Shown here: one piece after another, positions 6,783-14,854 of the stretch
Numbering within the stretch: the first letter of the stretch is position 1
How the letters are laid out: each line of letters starts with the position of its first letter
Assembly: GCA_934155625.1 (NCBI GenBank)
Contig: CAKPHD010000029.1
Location: 1 to 22,933, forward strand
Reading direction: 5' to 3'
Length of the DNA: 22,933 nt
Source: an uncultured Clostridia bacterium
GTDB lineage: Bacteria; Bacillota; Clostridia; TANB77; CAG-508
The notes under the pieces: generated by a model
What the model was told of the DNA's origin: nothing
What the model saw: the letters and a program-made list of their open reading frames with translations, nothing else
Databases searched by the model: none
Program-made: the position numbers and the translations under genes

Positions 6783-8237
6783 TTACATATTATCTTGTTT
6801 TCGTACCCAAACTGAAACACTACCACTATTACAATAGAATATTCCGTTTCCTTCATTGTCTACATATACTGTTTCTTGCACATTTCCAGTATAATCATAA
6901 AATGTAGAATTGGCTAATCTCTTTCCTACATTCATTGTTTTTCCACCACCAGGTCCATCACTCATAATAACAACTAAACCTGAACCAAGATGTTCGTCAT
7001 CACCAGTTCTAATCCAAGCAATAATATCATGATCGTCAAAATAATCAATTTGTTCTCCATAAGCATAGTTAGTTCTTAATTGCATTAAATTATCTAACAT
7101 ATCTTTTTTTGCACATACATTTTGACTTGGAATACCATAATAATCTCCATAGAATATGCAAGGTAAACCTTCTTTTCTTAATAAAATTAACGCATATGCT
7201 AATGGTTTAAACCAATCTGGTATCCATGAAAATAATGCTTGACCTGGCTCTGTATCATGATTATCTACAAATGTTACTGCTAAACTTGGCATTTCTTTTA
7301 CAAGTGTATTTTCAAATATTCTTGCAAAATCAAAGTTTCCATCACAATTAGATGCTTCATAAAAATTATAGTGTAATGCAACATCAAATAATGGAATTGT
7401 TGAATTGGTATTATCAATATATTTTTTTAAAGTATCTATATTTCTGTTCCAATATTCTCCTACACATTGTAAATCTGGTCTTGTTTCTTTCATTTTTCTA
7501 ATCCAATCAGCCATAAATCCTGATTTTATATGCTTTACAGCATCTAGTCTGAAACTATCTACTTCTGTAAAATCTAAATACCATTTTCCCCATTTGTTTA
7601 GTTCTTCTACAACTTCTGGGTTATTAAAATCTATATCTGCTCCCATTAAATAATCATAGTTTCCATTTTCCTTATCAACACTTTGGTCCCAGTGCTTTCC
7701 ACTAAATCTAAATATTCCATTTTTTCTTCCACTTTCATCCCAGTCTGTTCCATTAAAATGTTTATAATTCCATTTAAAATCTGAATATTTATTATTTCTA
7801 CCTGCAAAATTGTATACTGTCCAAGCTTTTATTTTTGTTGGTAATGTTGTATCAATATTTCTATTATCACTCTCTTCTTCACTTGCATATACTGTTTCTG
7901 CTTCATCTGCCCCTATTTTATGGTTTAATACTATGTCTGCATATACTTTTATGTCATTTGCATGTAAATCTTTTATTGCTTGCAAATATTCATCCTTTGT
8001 TCCATATTTTGTTTCTATACTTCCTTTTTGGTCAAATTCTCCTAAATCATATAAGTCATAAACTGCATATCCTGCATCAAATTTACCTCCTGCACATTTG
8101 TATGCTGGTGGCAACCATACATCTGTTATTCCTACTTTTTTTAGTTCTTTTGCTTCTTTTGATACCTTTTGCCATAACTTATCTTCCGGTTTTAAGTACC
8201 ATTCAAAATATTGCATTAGTATCCTATTTTCTTTCAT
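6783..8237 (-). CDS. Cytoplasmic alpha-amylase, glycoside hydrolase family 13
   Basis: Hydrolyses alpha-1,4 links in starch, glycogen or maltodextrins. The 484-aa protein begins directly at the barrel (MQYFEWYL) with no signal peptide, so it acts inside the cell, probably on glycogen or imported maltodextrin. Conserved regions are DIVLNH (D101-H106), FRLDAVKH with nucleophile D232, GEYW with acid/base E261, and FVDNHD with D328. The C-terminal beta domain begins after about residue 400. The frame can extend to 8294, but the ATG at 8237 is preceded by AAAGGAAG at proper spacing, and the extra 19 residues would cover the promoter. It has its own promoter and is convergent with cysE; no other starch gene is near. 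Confidence 0.9.
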   Translation of the reverse strand: MKENRILMQYFEWYLKPEDKLWQKVSKEAKELKKVGITDVWLPPAYKCAGGKFDAGYAVYDLYDLGEFDQKGSIETKYGTKDEYLQAIKDLHANDIKVYADIVLNHKIGADEAETVYASEEESDNRNIDTTLPTKIKAWTVYNFAGRNNKYSDFKWNYKHFNGTDWDESGRKNGIFRFSGKHWDQSVDKENGNYDYLMGADIDFNNPEVVEELNKWGKWYLDFTEVDSFRLDAVKHIKSGFMADWIRKMKETRPDLQCVGEYWNRNIDTLKKYIDNTNSTIPLFDVALHYNFYEASNCDGNFDFARIFENTLVKEMPSLAVTFVDNHDTEPGQALFSWIPDWFKPLAYALILLRKEGLPCIFYGDYYGIPSQNVCAKKDMLDNLMQLRTNYAYGEQIDYFDDHDIIAWIRTGDDEHLGSGLVVIMSDGPGGGKTMNVGKRLANSTFYDYTGNVQETVYVDNEGNGIFYCNSGSVSVWVRKQDNM

Positions 8238-8259
8238 TTGTATCTTCCTTTCGGATGTT

Positions 8260-8288
8260 ATAATATCATAACTATCACTAATTTTCAA
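8260..8288 (-). promoter_or_regulatory. Promoter of the alpha-amylase gene
   Basis: TTGAAA and TATTAT on the minus strand are separated by 17 bases, ending 22 bases before the ATG. No cre-like catabolite operator was recognised. Confidence 0.55.
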
Positions 8289-8330
8289 GTACAAAAGAAT
8301 CTAAATAAGTTCTAATATATTTTAGAATTT

Positions 8331-9155
8331 TTACGCACTCTTTAATTCAAGCCTTAGCTTATCAGCAATCATTGCTATAAATTCTGAGTTGGTAGGTTTT
8401 CCTTTGGCTGCTGAAATTGTATAGCCAAATATATTTTCGACAACATCTTGTTGTCCTCTTCCCCATGCAACTTCTATAGCATGGCGTATTGCACGTTCTA
8501 CACGTGATGGTGTTGTGGTAAATTTATCTGCAATTTTTGGATATAAACTTTTAGTAATTTGATTAATGACATCAATATCATTTACAACCATAATAATAGC
8601 CTCACGCAAATATTGATACCCCTTAATATGGGCAGGCACACCAACTTCATGGATAACATTTGTAACTAATGCTTCCAAATTATCTTCTTTTCTAGCTGTA
8701 CCTCCTGAAATTTCAATATATTGTTGTTTTGGCACGGTTGTATCTCTTGAAATAAAATTATTGTTTTGTTCTGGTTTATAATTTTTTAATTCTCTGATTC
8801 TAGTAATTAGTAATTCAATATCAAATGGTTTTACGACATAATACTCTGCACCTAATTCGACCGCTCTTCTTGTAATCTTGTCTTGTCCTACTGCTGACAA
8901 CATAACAAAAATAGGTTTTTTAGGCATTTTTATCATATTTAATTTCTCTAATACTCCTATTCCATCTAAATGTGGCATTATGACATCAAGCAACACCACG
9001 TCAGGCATTAATTCTGATATCATATCTAAGGCCTCATTTCCATCTTTTGCCCTTCCTACAATCATCATATCATCTTGATTTTTTAAATAAGTAGCCAATG
9101 TCATGCTAAACTCCTGATTATCATCTGCTATTAAAACTGTAATCTTTTCTCTCAT
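8331..9155 (-). CDS. spo0A: Spo0A, master response regulator of sporulation
   Basis: Transcription factor activated by phosphorylation that starts endospore formation and controls many stationary-phase genes. The protein has 274 aa. The receiver domain (about 1-125) has D11/D12, phospho-acceptor D57 in LLDVIMP, and K109. A variable linker (about 126-155) follows. The Spo0A-specific effector domain (about 158-274) contains KGYQYLREAI and the recognition helix region TTTPSRVERAIRHAIEVAWGRG. AGGAGG lies 8 bases before the ATG. In Bacillus and many Clostridia spoIVB is directly upstream; here a YigZ gene is, and spo0A has its own promoter. No clear 0A box was found in the gap. Confidence 0.97.
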   Translation of the reverse strand: MREKITVLIADDNQEFSMTLATYLKNQDDMMIVGRAKDGNEALDMISELMPDVVLLDVIMPHLDGIGVLEKLNMIKMPKKPIFVMLSAVGQDKITRRAVELGAEYYVVKPFDIELLITRIRELKNYKPEQNNNFISRDTTVPKQQYIEISGGTARKEDNLEALVTNVIHEVGVPAHIKGYQYLREAIIMVVNDIDVINQITKSLYPKIADKFTTTPSRVERAIRHAIEVAWGRGQQDVVENIFGYTISAAKGKPTNSEFIAMIADKLRLELKSA

Positions 9156-9203
9156 GGCTCGTTCCTCCTAAATTTTTTCTACTGTAAATTTTTTACATTT
9201 TCG

Positions 9204-9232
9204 ATTATAATACTTAAGAAAAAATTTTGCAA
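9204..9232 (-). promoter_or_regulatory. Sigma-A type promoter of spo0A
   Basis: TTGCAA and TATAAT on the minus strand are separated by 17 bases. Between it and the ribosome binding site lies a small inverted repeat, TGTAAATTTTTTACA (9183-9197), in the leader. Confidence 0.6.
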
Positions 9233-9257
9233 GAGTTTTTTGGAACTTTTTTCCATT

Positions 9258-9902
9258 TTATTTATTTTTTTCTACAGTTTTATTTATATATTTTTCTTCA
9301 ATCACTTGAAAATACTGCACATTAAGTTTTTTTGTTTCAATATCCTTTAAAAAAATATTTTTTCTAATTTTTTCCATTTCTATTTTTAAAACAATATTTT
9401 CAGAATAATTTATGTTTTTTATATTTATATCATTATTTTTACAATAATACTTAAAAATTTCTAAATTTGAATAATCTAGTCCAACTTCTATCTCTACTCC
9501 TTGTACTTTCATTATTTTTGTACTTTTTTCTATTGCTTGCTGAGTAGCTTCAGAATATGCTCGTACTAATCCACCTGTTCCAAGCAATATTCCACCGAAA
9601 TATCTTGTTACAATTACTACTAAATTACACAAATTATTTTTTTGTAAAATATTTAACATAGGTCCACCAGCAGTTCCAGAAGGCTCACCATCATCACTTG
9701 ATTTTTCTACTATTTGTCCACCTTCTGAAACTCTATAGGCCACACAATTATGCCTTGCATCATGATATTTCTTCTTTATTTCTTTTATCTTATTTTCTGC
9801 CTCTTCTATACTTTCTACATGTATAAGATTTGCTATAAATTTTGACTTTTTTTCTACTATTTCTGCAATTTCGTCATTTAAAATTGTTATAAATTCTTCC
9901 AT
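9258..9902 (-). CDS. YigZ/IMPACT-family protein
   Basis: Protein of 214 aa. The N-terminal UPF0029/Impact domain (about 1-125) carries the family signature SSDDGEPSGTAGGPML (about 69-83) and VTRYFGGILLGTGGLVRAYSEAT. A second smaller ferredoxin-like domain (about 135-205) is typical of the bacterial members (YigZ, YvyE). The family is linked to translation regulation in eukaryotes; the bacterial role is not settled. AAAGGAG sits 5 bases before the ATG and overlaps the stop of the flavoprotein gene, which ends 9 bases upstream, so the two genes are almost certainly cotranscribed. Confidence 0.9.
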   Translation of the reverse strand: MEEFITILNDEIAEIVEKKSKFIANLIHVESIEEAENKIKEIKKKYHDARHNCVAYRVSEGGQIVEKSSDDGEPSGTAGGPMLNILQKNNLCNLVVIVTRYFGGILLGTGGLVRAYSEATQQAIEKSTKIMKVQGVEIEVGLDYSNLEIFKYYCKNNDINIKNINYSENIVLKIEMEKIRKNIFLKDIETKKLNVQYFQVIEEKYINKTVEKNK

Positions 9903-9911
9903 CTTTCTCCT

Positions 9912-11171
9912 TTATTCTTCTGACACACCAAGCCCAGCGGTATACCCTGTAGAATATGCAATTTGTAAATTGAAGCCTCCTGTATATGCATCAACATCTA
10001 TAATTTCTCCTGCAAAATACAACCCTTTTATTAGTTTAGATTCCATAGTTTTAGGGTTAATTTCACGTACATTAACTCCACCTGATGTGATAATTGCTTC
10101 TTCCACTGGTCTAAATGCTTTTATAGTAATTGTAAAACATTTTAATAATTGACCTAATCTTCTTCTTTCTGTTTTAGTAATTTCATTTACACGTTTGTTT
10201 TCGTCTATTCCTGATAGTTCTATTATTAAAGGTATTAGTTTTTGTGGTAATAACTTATCTAAACTATGCTTAAATTGTTTATTTTTAAATTCTTTAAAGT
10301 CTCTCAAAATTCTATCATCTAACTGTTCTTCTGTTAATGCTGGTTTTAAATCTATACTTAAATTTACATATCTCTTTTTTAATAAATAATTTATGTCTTT
10401 ATATCTTGCTAAATGTGCTGATGCACTTAAAATTATTGGTCCTGATATTCCAAAGTGTGTAAATACCATTTCTCCAAAGTCTTCATATATTAGTTTTTTT
10501 CGTTCTCCATCAATTATTTTTATTCCTACATTTCTTAAACTTAATCCTTGCAATTTTTTGCATGCTTCTTTTTCATAAACTTCTAATGGAACTAATGACG
10601 GCTTTATTGGTGTTATTATATGTCCTAAATCTTTTGCTATTTTATATCCATCTCCTGTTGAACCTGTTAATGGATAACTCTTACCTCCTGTTGCTAATAT
10701 TATTTTATCTGTTTGGATTATTTCTTTATTTGTTCTTACTCCTAGAACCTCATTACTTTTTGTTAAAATTTTTTCAACTCTTGTGTCAAGTTTATATTTT
10801 ATTTTTAATTCGTCTATTCTTTTTTTGAAGCAGTTTAGCACATCTATTGATTTATCTGTTACTGGAAATATTCTATTCCCTCTTTCTTCTTTTACTTCTA
10901 GTCCTTGTTTTTTTAGGAATTCTATTATGTCTTTGTTTGTATAATTTTGAAATGCACTGTATAAAAATCTACCATTTCCTGGTGTGTTTTTTATAAATTC
11001 ACTCATATATAATGAGCTTGTTATATTACATCTTCCTTTTCCTGTTATTAATAATTTTCTTCCAAATGATGGCATTTTTTCTATTATTGTTACATCGTTT
11101 CCGTTTTCTGCTGCTGTTATTGCAGCCATCATTCCTGCTGGTCCTCCGCCTACTACTATTACTCTTGCCAC
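9912..11171 (-). CDS. HI0933/YhiN-family FAD-dependent flavoprotein
   Basis: Predicted oxidoreductase of 419 aa with unknown substrate. An N-terminal dinucleotide-binding fold with VVGGGPAGMMAA binds FAD. The family-typical GRKLLITGKGRCNIT follows, then ILATGGKSYPLTGSTGDGY in the middle and GLYFAGEIIDVDAYTGGFNLQIAYSTG near the end, which closes the FAD site. The longest frame begins at GTG 11180. The GTG at 11171 is preferred because GAGGTG, a good match to the 16S rRNA tail, ends 6 bases before it, whereas the first GTG is part of that site. It forms a two-gene unit with yigZ downstream. Confidence 0.88.
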   Translation of the reverse strand: MARVIVVGGGPAGMMAAITAAENGNDVTIIEKMPSFGRKLLITGKGRCNITSSLYMSEFIKNTPGNGRFLYSAFQNYTNKDIIEFLKKQGLEVKEERGNRIFPVTDKSIDVLNCFKKRIDELKIKYKLDTRVEKILTKSNEVLGVRTNKEIIQTDKIILATGGKSYPLTGSTGDGYKIAKDLGHIITPIKPSLVPLEVYEKEACKKLQGLSLRNVGIKIIDGERKKLIYEDFGEMVFTHFGISGPIILSASAHLARYKDINYLLKKRYVNLSIDLKPALTEEQLDDRILRDFKEFKNKQFKHSLDKLLPQKLIPLIIELSGIDENKRVNEITKTERRRLGQLLKCFTITIKAFRPVEEAIITSGGVNVREINPKTMESKLIKGLYFAGEIIDVDAYTGGFNLQIAYSTGYTAGLGVSEE

Positions 11172-11199
11172 TAATTCCACCTCTCTTTCTTATTAATAT

Positions 11200-11228
11200 A
11201 TATTATCAAATTTTGGAAATTAATGCAA
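11200..11228 (-). promoter_or_regulatory. Probable promoter of the flavoprotein-yigZ unit
   Basis: TTGCAT and TAATAT on the minus strand are separated by 17 bases, ending about 25 bases before the start codon. Confidence 0.45.
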
Positions 11229-11273
11229 TAGACAGTTAGAACAAGTTTTACTATTTATTACATTAATCACATA

Positions 11274-11324
11274 ATAAAAAAACTCTGTGAAATACTGATT
11301 TTTTCAGCCTTTCAGAGTTTTTAT
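11274..11324 (-). terminator. Terminator of the tRNA-His/tRNA-Gln unit
   Basis: AACTCTG near 11281 pairs with CAGAGTT at 11313-11319. An inner CTGA/TCAG pairing tightens the stem, and a T-run follows on the minus strand. It starts 4 bases after the tRNA-Gln CCA end. Confidence 0.75.
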
Positions 11325-11327
11325 TTT

Positions 11328-11402
11328 TGGTTGGGCTGGCTAGATTCGAACTAGCGCATGCCAGAGTCAAAGTCTGGTGCCTTACCGCTTGGCTACAGCC
11401 CA
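11328..11402 (-). tRNA. tRNA-Gln (anticodon TTG)
   Basis: Complete cloverleaf on the minus strand: acceptor TGGGCTG/CAGCCCA, D-stem GCC/GGC, anticodon stem CCAGA/TCTGG with loop CTTTGAC, T-arm GCTAG-TTCGAAT-CTAGC, discriminator A and encoded CCA. It lies 19 bases downstream of tRNA-His and shares its promoter. Confidence 0.96.
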
Positions 11403-11421
11403 ATATAACTATATAAAAGTA

Positions 11422-11499
11422 TGGGGTGGAAGATGGGACTCGAACCCACGGTCTCCAGTGCCACAAACTGGCGCGTTAACCAACTACGCTACATCCACC
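11422..11499 (-). tRNA. tRNA-His (anticodon GTG)
   Basis: Cloverleaf on the minus strand with the histidine-specific extra G at -1 opposite discriminator C73. The acceptor is GTGGATG/CTTCCAC (one T-T mismatch at the sixth pair), the anticodon stem CCAGT/ACTGG with loop TTGTGGC, the T-arm GTGGG-TTCGAGT-CCCAT, and CCA is encoded. It is first gene of a two-tRNA unit. Confidence 0.95.
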
Positions 11500-11530
11500 A
11501 TCTTGTAGCTCATTTGTGAGCACATTAAAT

Positions 11531-11559
11531 ATTTTAATATGATTTCCGTATTTTGTCAA
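11531..11559 (-). promoter_or_regulatory. Strong sigma-A promoter of the tRNA-His/tRNA-Gln unit
   Basis: Consensus TTGACA and TAAAAT on the minus strand are separated by 17 bases, about 32 bases before tRNA-His. This is the best promoter match in the window. Confidence 0.8.
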
Positions 11560-11628
11560 GGTTTTTTCGAGAATTTCTTCAAAATTTATGGAATTCCGGT
11601 TTCAATTCACATTTTATACTAATATATA

Positions 11629-11738
11629 TTTAAAAAATTAATAATATATTGTTTTTTTATACCTTGGTGTCGCACTCGCACAAGCTCGTTTGGTCGCTTA
11701 CGCGGTATTTCAAAAACAATATATTATTAATTTTTAAA
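11629..11738. repeat. Palindromic repeat family 1, copy 3 (short form, inverted)
   Basis: About 110 bp, in the opposite orientation to copies 1 and 2. On the minus strand it has the same terminal arms, then ATACCGCGTAAGCGACCAAA, a short centre, then GTGCGACACCAAGGTATAAA. It lacks the ATGCGATATGGAGCAATCT block and its internal hairpin. The outermost arms are TTTAAAAA/TTTTTAAA. It lies between the tRNA promoter and the 3' end of the 374-aa gene, and is the only structure seen in the 11560-11783 gap. Confidence 0.88.
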
Positions 11739-11783
11739 CCTTCATATAACTTAGCTGTAAATTGTAACAACCTACATTATAAT

Positions 11784-12908
11784 CTATTCTTCGCCTCTAC
11801 CTTCTGGTAAAGCATCTGGTAATTCAATTCTAATTCTAATTTTACATACATAAGAAATTGCTCTTCCTAATTTACTGTTCTTAATTCTTTGCCATAAAGA
11901 AGGTTTCTTGTTAAATGTAACAGATTCTTCATATTCTTGTATTGCTTGTAATTCTTCTTCATCATTTTCTTCTACTTCAACTACTTGAGAAACTTTCTTT
12001 TCTTTAACAATTTCTTTCTTATCTTCTTCAATTATTTGTTTATTAGAAGCTTTTGATTTAGCTTTAGTTGTCTTAGCTTTTTTTACATTAGTAACTTTTT
12101 CTGTTTCTGCCTTTTCTTCATTTGCTTCTGCAAGTACTTCTTCAACTAACTCTACATTAGTTTTCTTCTTTCTACCTGCCTTTGTTGCTTTAGCTACTTT
12201 CTCTACTTTTTCAACTTTTGGAGTCTCTTGAACAGGAACTTCTTCTATTTCTTGTTCTTCAGTTTCTTCTATAATTAAATCAGCTGGTCTTGGAATATCT
12301 TTTAATGCATCAGCAACTTCAATTCCTATATAGCTTAATGCTTTTGATCTATCTTCTGTTCTTTCTAAATCAATTTCTATATGCAAATTAGTTTCTAAAT
12401 TATTGACTCTTGCATTTAATAATTTGATAGCATCTTTATAGTTTTGACTTCTTCTGCTTTTATCTTTTCCAACTAATTTTAATGTATCTATAACATCTTC
12501 TGAAAATAACTCTTTATTCTCTTCAACTTTTTCTTTCCATTTTGAATCTCTTGACTCTACTGCATCAACAAGTTCTTTTAGTGTCCCTGCTAAAGCTATA
12601 TTTTCTTCTCTTTGTCTAATTAGTTCTTCAACTTTCTTAGTATTTTCTTCAAATTGTGTAGTAGCATATTCAACTAAGCCATATGCTGCTTTATATACAT
12701 TAACTGGAAAGTTTTTCTTCTTTGGATATTCTATTAAATAAGCTTTTATAGATTCAATTAAATCTTTAAAATAAGTATCATCTTCTAATTGAACTATTTG
12801 CTTTTTACTTTTTGGATTTATTAATTTTTGTACTTTATCTATATTGGATAGTATTTTTTCTTCAGTGATAACCATTCTCACATTTACTATGCCTGATTTT
12901 CTAGACAT
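11784..12908 (-). CDS. Unrecognised 374-aa protein with a charged linker and a conserved-looking basic tail
   Basis: No family was recognised. Residues 1-215 are predominantly helical with moderate charge. Residues 216-335 are a low-complexity Glu/Lys/Thr/Val linker with alternating acidic patches and Lys/Ala-rich patches (KAKTTKAKSKASNK) reminiscent of nucleic-acid-binding tails. The last 40 residues become ordered again (KKPSLWQRIKNSKLGRAISY, then a basic-hydrophobic stretch ending in LPDALPEGRGEE). No signal peptide or membrane segment is clear. AAGGAGG lies 7 bases before the ATG and a good promoter precedes it, so it is an expressed single gene. A structural or DNA/RNA-associated role is possible but not shown. 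Confidence 0.8.
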   Translation of the reverse strand: MSRKSGIVNVRMVITEEKILSNIDKVQKLINPKSKKQIVQLEDDTYFKDLIESIKAYLIEYPKKKNFPVNVYKAAYGLVEYATTQFEENTKKVEELIRQREENIALAGTLKELVDAVESRDSKWKEKVEENKELFSEDVIDTLKLVGKDKSRRSQNYKDAIKLLNARVNNLETNLHIEIDLERTEDRSKALSYIGIEVADALKDIPRPADLIIEETEEQEIEEVPVQETPKVEKVEKVAKATKAGRKKKTNVELVEEVLAEANEEKAETEKVTNVKKAKTTKAKSKASNKQIIEEDKKEIVKEKKVSQVVEVEENDEEELQAIQEYEESVTFNKKPSLWQRIKNSKLGRAISYVCKIRIRIELPDALPEGRGEE

Positions 12909-12955
12909 GCAAATTCCTCCTTTTCCTATGTAGTCAAATAATTAAATTCTTTTTT

Positions 12956-12984
12956 ATTATACTCCAACTTCCGTAAAAGCTCAA
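12956..12984 (-). promoter_or_regulatory. Sigma-A type promoter of the 374-aa gene
   Basis: TTGAGC and TATAAT on the minus strand are separated by 17 bases, giving a leader of about 40 bases. Confidence 0.65.
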
Positions 12985-13042
12985 GACTTTTGAAGGTGTT
13001 TTTGTATTACATTTTTGTTACATTTGTAATATTTTTGTAATA

Positions 13043-13119
13043 TTGCACCAATGGGACCGGTTCTTAGCGGTACACTTAACATAAAGTTGTACCGTTGAGA
13101 ACCGGTCCCAAACGTTCTA
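13043..13119. repeat. Palindromic repeat family 2, copy A (partly decayed)
   Basis: Two 32-base arms (13043-13074 and 13088-13119) flank a 13-base loop containing AACATAAA. Each arm holds the core GGGACCGGTTCTT or its complement, and the inner pairs AGCGGTACA/TGTACCGTT match with few exceptions. The outer right end has diverged. The right end covers the TAG stop codon of the acyl-CoA ligase gene (13117-13119). It is GC-rich against an AT-rich background. It may act as a 3' hairpin, but no T-run follows it. Confidence 0.85.
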
Positions 13120-14835
13120 TTTTCCAAAAATTTTCTTCATTTCTTCATGTCTCTTAATTTTTAAAGTTGTTGTTTTAATTAATTCTTCTTCTGAAATAAT
13201 CATTTCTCTAACATATTTGTATTTTGGCATTAATCTGTTAACATCTTTTACTTTTTCCCATAAAAATTCTCTAATATTTTCTTCACCTTCGATATTATAA
13301 AGTTCTTTAATTAATTGTTTGTCGTAAACAATTTTTACACAAACTTTTACATCTCCATCAGCTTCTTTTTTCTCATAAACAAATGATTCTTTTATTCCTT
13401 CTACTTTGTTTAATAATGTTTCTATTTCTTCTGGGAATACATTTTTACCATTATTTAATACAATTACACTTTTCTTTCTTCCTGATATGTATATAAATCC
13501 ATCTTTGTCTATTCTTGCTAAATCTCCTGTATGGAACCAGCCATCTGCATCTAACGCATCTTTTGTTGCTTCTTCATTTTCGTAATATCCTAACATTATT
13601 GATGGACCTTTTGCCATTAACTCTCCTATGCCTTCTTCATCTGGATTGTCAATTTTTACTTCTACACTTGGAAATTTCTTTCCTATTGAGCCTAATCTTC
13701 TACATTTTGGTGTTTCTGCTGCTATTACTGGTGCTGTTTCTGTTAATCCATATCCTTGTTCAACATCAAATCCTAAATCATTAAATCCCTTTTCTGTTTC
13801 AGGATCAAGTGCTGCTCCTCCTGTTACAACTAATCTTAGTTTTGGACCTAAGCTTTCATGTACTTCTTTGAATAATTGTTTTCTTAAATCTATTTTTACT
13901 TTTAATAATAAATTAGAAATTTTCTTTCCTTTTTCTAAGTTTTGTAACTTTCCTTTTTTCTCTATTGCTTTCATTACTTTTCTGTAAATTATATCAAACA
14001 CTGCTGGAACTGATATCATCGCTGTTATACCAAATTCTTTAATGTTATCTGCCATATGTTTTACACCTTCACAGAATGCTATTGAACCACCAATAGATAT
14101 TGGATATAAAAATCCTACTGTACATTCAAATACATGGTGTAATGGTAAGAATGATAAAAATCTATCTTCTTCTGTTAAATCAAATCTTTGAGTTATATCC
14201 ATTACATTTGTTACTAAGTTTTTATGTGATAACATTACTGCTTTTGACATTGCTGTTGTTCCAGATGTGAATAACATTATTCCCATTTTATCTGCATCAA
14301 TTTCTGCATTCAAATATGTTGAATCGCCTTCATTTAATAGTTTTTTTCCTTTTTCTATTAATGCTTTTTCTGAATAGATGCCTTGTGTATTTTCTCCTAA
14401 ATCCATTGATATAAAATACTTTAAGTTTGTATTCTTTTTATCTCTTAATGTTCCCATTATTGTGTCATATTTTGAAGAATATATAATAGCTTCTACTTGT
14501 GAACGTAGTATTAGGCTTTCAAGTTCATTATCTGGTAAAGATTTATCTAGTGGGACTACAATTCCTACACCTGATGTAATAGCTAAATATGAAAGTTCCC
14601 ATTCATATCTATTTTCTGAAATAATAGCAATTCTCTTATCTTTTAGTCCCATATTAATTAAAACTGTTCCAAGTGCATTTATTTCATTCCTAAATTCTTT
14701 ATGTGTTATTGTTCTAAATTTTCCTTTTTCTTCTGTTTTAAAAACATAAGCAGGTCTATCTCCATAAGCTTCACCTGTTTGTTTTAACATATCTTTTAAA
14801 TCTGTATATTTCATTTTTCTTGATCTGGTTTCCAT
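13117..14835 (-). CDS. Long-chain acyl-CoA ligase (AMP-forming, ANL superfamily)
   Basis: Activates a carboxylic acid, probably a long-chain fatty acid, to its CoA thioester through an acyl-adenylate. The protein has 572 aa. The phosphate-binding loop is LFTSGTTAMSKAV (about 188-200), where the usual Gly-x-Pro-Lys-Gly is replaced by Ala-Met-Ser-Lys-Ala; the Lys is kept. Further motifs are VVTGGAAL, QGYGLTETAP, the hinge region GWFHTGDLARIDKDGFIYISGRKK, and the C-terminal catalytic lysine region LIKTTTLKIKR. No membrane segment is evident. AAAGGGG sits 7 bases before the ATG. It lies 19 bases downstream of the tetR gene and is probably cotranscribed and repressed by it. Substrate chain length is inferred from overall resemblance only. 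Confidence 0.9.
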   Translation of the reverse strand: METRSRKMKYTDLKDMLKQTGEAYGDRPAYVFKTEEKGKFRTITHKEFRNEINALGTVLINMGLKDKRIAIISENRYEWELSYLAITSGVGIVVPLDKSLPDNELESLILRSQVEAIIYSSKYDTIMGTLRDKKNTNLKYFISMDLGENTQGIYSEKALIEKGKKLLNEGDSTYLNAEIDADKMGIMLFTSGTTAMSKAVMLSHKNLVTNVMDITQRFDLTEEDRFLSFLPLHHVFECTVGFLYPISIGGSIAFCEGVKHMADNIKEFGITAMISVPAVFDIIYRKVMKAIEKKGKLQNLEKGKKISNLLLKVKIDLRKQLFKEVHESLGPKLRLVVTGGAALDPETEKGFNDLGFDVEQGYGLTETAPVIAAETPKCRRLGSIGKKFPSVEVKIDNPDEEGIGELMAKGPSIMLGYYENEEATKDALDADGWFHTGDLARIDKDGFIYISGRKKSVIVLNNGKNVFPEEIETLLNKVEGIKESFVYEKKEADGDVKVCVKIVYDKQLIKELYNIEGEENIREFLWEKVKDVNRLMPKYKYVREMIISEEELIKTTTLKIKRHEEMKKIFGK

Positions 14836-14854
14836 TTGGCTACCCCTTTCATTA

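Noticed and set aside
8293..8330. AT-only hairpin (TTCTAA/TTAGAA) after spo0A as a terminator
   Set aside because: The stem is six A/T-rich pairs and could arise by chance in this composition, so it is not listed as a feature.
11263..11466. 67-aa minus-strand frame across tRNA-Gln and tRNA-His
   Set aside because: It is a translation of two tRNA genes and their terminator.
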